The notes under the pieces: model-generated
What the model was told of the DNA's origin: nothing
Database searches by the model: none
What the model saw: the letters and a program-made list of their open reading frames with translations, nothing else
Shown here: piece after piece, positions 63,455 through 64,000 of the stretch
How the letters are laid out: each line of letters begins with the position of its first letter
How positions within the stretch are numbered: the first letter of the stretch is position 1
Made by a program: the position numbers and the translations under genes
NCBI GenBank assembly: GCA_963743325.1
Contig: CAVUOZ010000010.1
Coordinates: 186,001-250,000 of the forward strand
Origin: DATFVA01 sp963743325
GTDB taxonomy: Bacteria > Bacteroidota > Ignavibacteria > Ignavibacteriales > Ignavibacteriaceae
Length of the DNA stretch: 64,000 nt
Direction of reading: 5' to 3'

Positions 63455-64000
63455 CTATAATACCTTTACCTTAACAGAGCCGGGATTTATGTATGAATAA
63501 GTCTGACCGTTTTTATATTCCTCCCATGCTTTATAGAAAACTTTTATTATTTTTTCTCTGTGATCATTAGTGTGAAGCTTTATACTGTGATCTGTAAAAT
63601 AAAGCGATCCTGAATCAGATTGGGTCTTTATTTTAACACGATAAAGAAGTTTATAAAAACTCTTAATTACTTTATTAAGTGGAATAAAAATTTTATAAAT
63701 AATAATCCGTGAACGATAATCCGTACTGGTAATTTCAAAATTGGGAAAGAAATCATTTACCCAGCCGTTTCTGAATTTAAATAATCCCAGAGCTCCGTTA
63801 TCCTGATAAGTCTTTAGGGAAATAATCTGATGTGCCGTATAAAAATCCCGTTGATTATCCAACTTCAGGCAGGACTCATCCAATAAATAGTTTGCACAAA
63901 ATTTGGAACGGACTCTGTAAATCAAAGATAGCAAATGTATAATAAAGTAGACTATATTAACGGTATTTGCCCTTGTTATGATAAAAAGATCAACATCATC
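63455..64000 (-). CDS. Nucleotidyltransferase-fold protein, 5' end outside window
   Basis: The frame is open to the window edge. The visible codons begin DDVDLFIITRANTVNIVYF, which matches the conserved second half of the pol-beta/MNT-type nucleotidyltransferase signature (SDIDLFIIT) with its metal-binding Asp pair. A helical C-terminal domain of about 160 residues follows (YTAHQIISLKTYQDNGALGLFKF, VFYKAWEEYKNG). The upstream Gly-Ser of the motif is not in view. It ends one base before the radical SAM start and is therefore part of the same operon. Confidence 0.65.
   Translation of the reverse strand, partial: DDVDLFIITRANTVNIVYFIIHLLSLIYRVRSKFCANYLLDESCLKLDNQRDFYTAHQIISLKTYQDNGALGLFKFRNGWVNDFFPNFEITSTDYRSRIIIYKIFIPLNKVIKSFYKLLYRVKIKTQSDSGSLYFTDHSIKLHTNDHREKIIKVFYKAWEEYKNGQTYSYINPGSVKVKVL

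Noticed and set aside
1..64000. tRNA, rRNA or insertion-sequence genes
   Set aside because: No cloverleaf, rRNA segment or transposase reading frame was recognised; a covariance or HMM scan would be needed to exclude short ones.

Overview
The window looks like a chromosomal segment of an Ignavibacteria-type bacterium (Bacteroidota/Chlorobiota superphylum). Eleven proteins end in the type IX secretion (T9SS) type A sorting domain with the NYPNPFNPxT signature typical of that group. Coding sequence is AT-rich, many starts have a clear GGAGG-type ribosome site, and lipoproteins and outer-membrane beta-barrels are common. No rRNA, tRNA, CRISPR array, transposase or phage gene was recognised. The assignment rests on signatures only.

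Layout. 1-26.4 kb: a mostly plus-strand array of exported proteins (T9SS cargo with beta-propellers, LamG, dockerin or 29-residue WD/YD-like repeats; SnoaL-like proteins; lipoproteins), with a lone response regulator and one T9SS protein on the minus strand. Between genes lie decayed 3' ends of similar genes, dispersed terminator hairpins and a conserved ~125-bp leader. The leader recurs 11 times in the window, always ahead of an exported protein, plus one diverged copy. 26.8-32.4 kb: a histidine kinase and an NtrC-type activator between two minus-strand units encoding small secreted DxDGDG proteins and an outer-membrane barrel. Both units have a sigma-54-like promoter preceded by tandem CGACC-type dyads. 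32.7-40.1 kb: a TonB-dependent receptor, a small His-containing protein, an outer-membrane barrel and a ZnuA-ZnuC-ZnuB-type metal ABC transporter. 40.3-51.4 kb: an SDR oxidoreductase, a DUF1028 protein, DUF1801, DsrE, a frameshifted arylsulfatase, a poly-gamma-glutamate hydrolase, a T9SS propeller interrupted at a G8 tract, and a large lipoprotein. 51.5-57.8 kb: an SRPBCC protein, a metallo-beta-lactamase-fold hydrolase and an RND efflux adaptor plus pump, the pump broken by about six indels. 58-59.8 kb: a third WD/YD-repeat T9SS protein. 59.9-64 kb: a minus-strand operon with overlapping genes (nucleotidyltransferase, B12-binding radical SAM protein, two methyltransferases, zinc deaminase) that continues past the window.

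How it fits together. The first 26 kb and the scattered cargo genes look like modular surface-protein cassettes (shared leader, signal peptide, variable repeats, shared C-terminus, shared terminator) that duplicate and decay. The most testable systems are the kinase/NtrC regulon with its two matching promoter-operator sets, the leader family, and the radical SAM operon. Twelve or so single-base frameshifts are noted; half cluster within 1.3 kb of the RND pump, and consensus error cannot be excluded from sequence alone.
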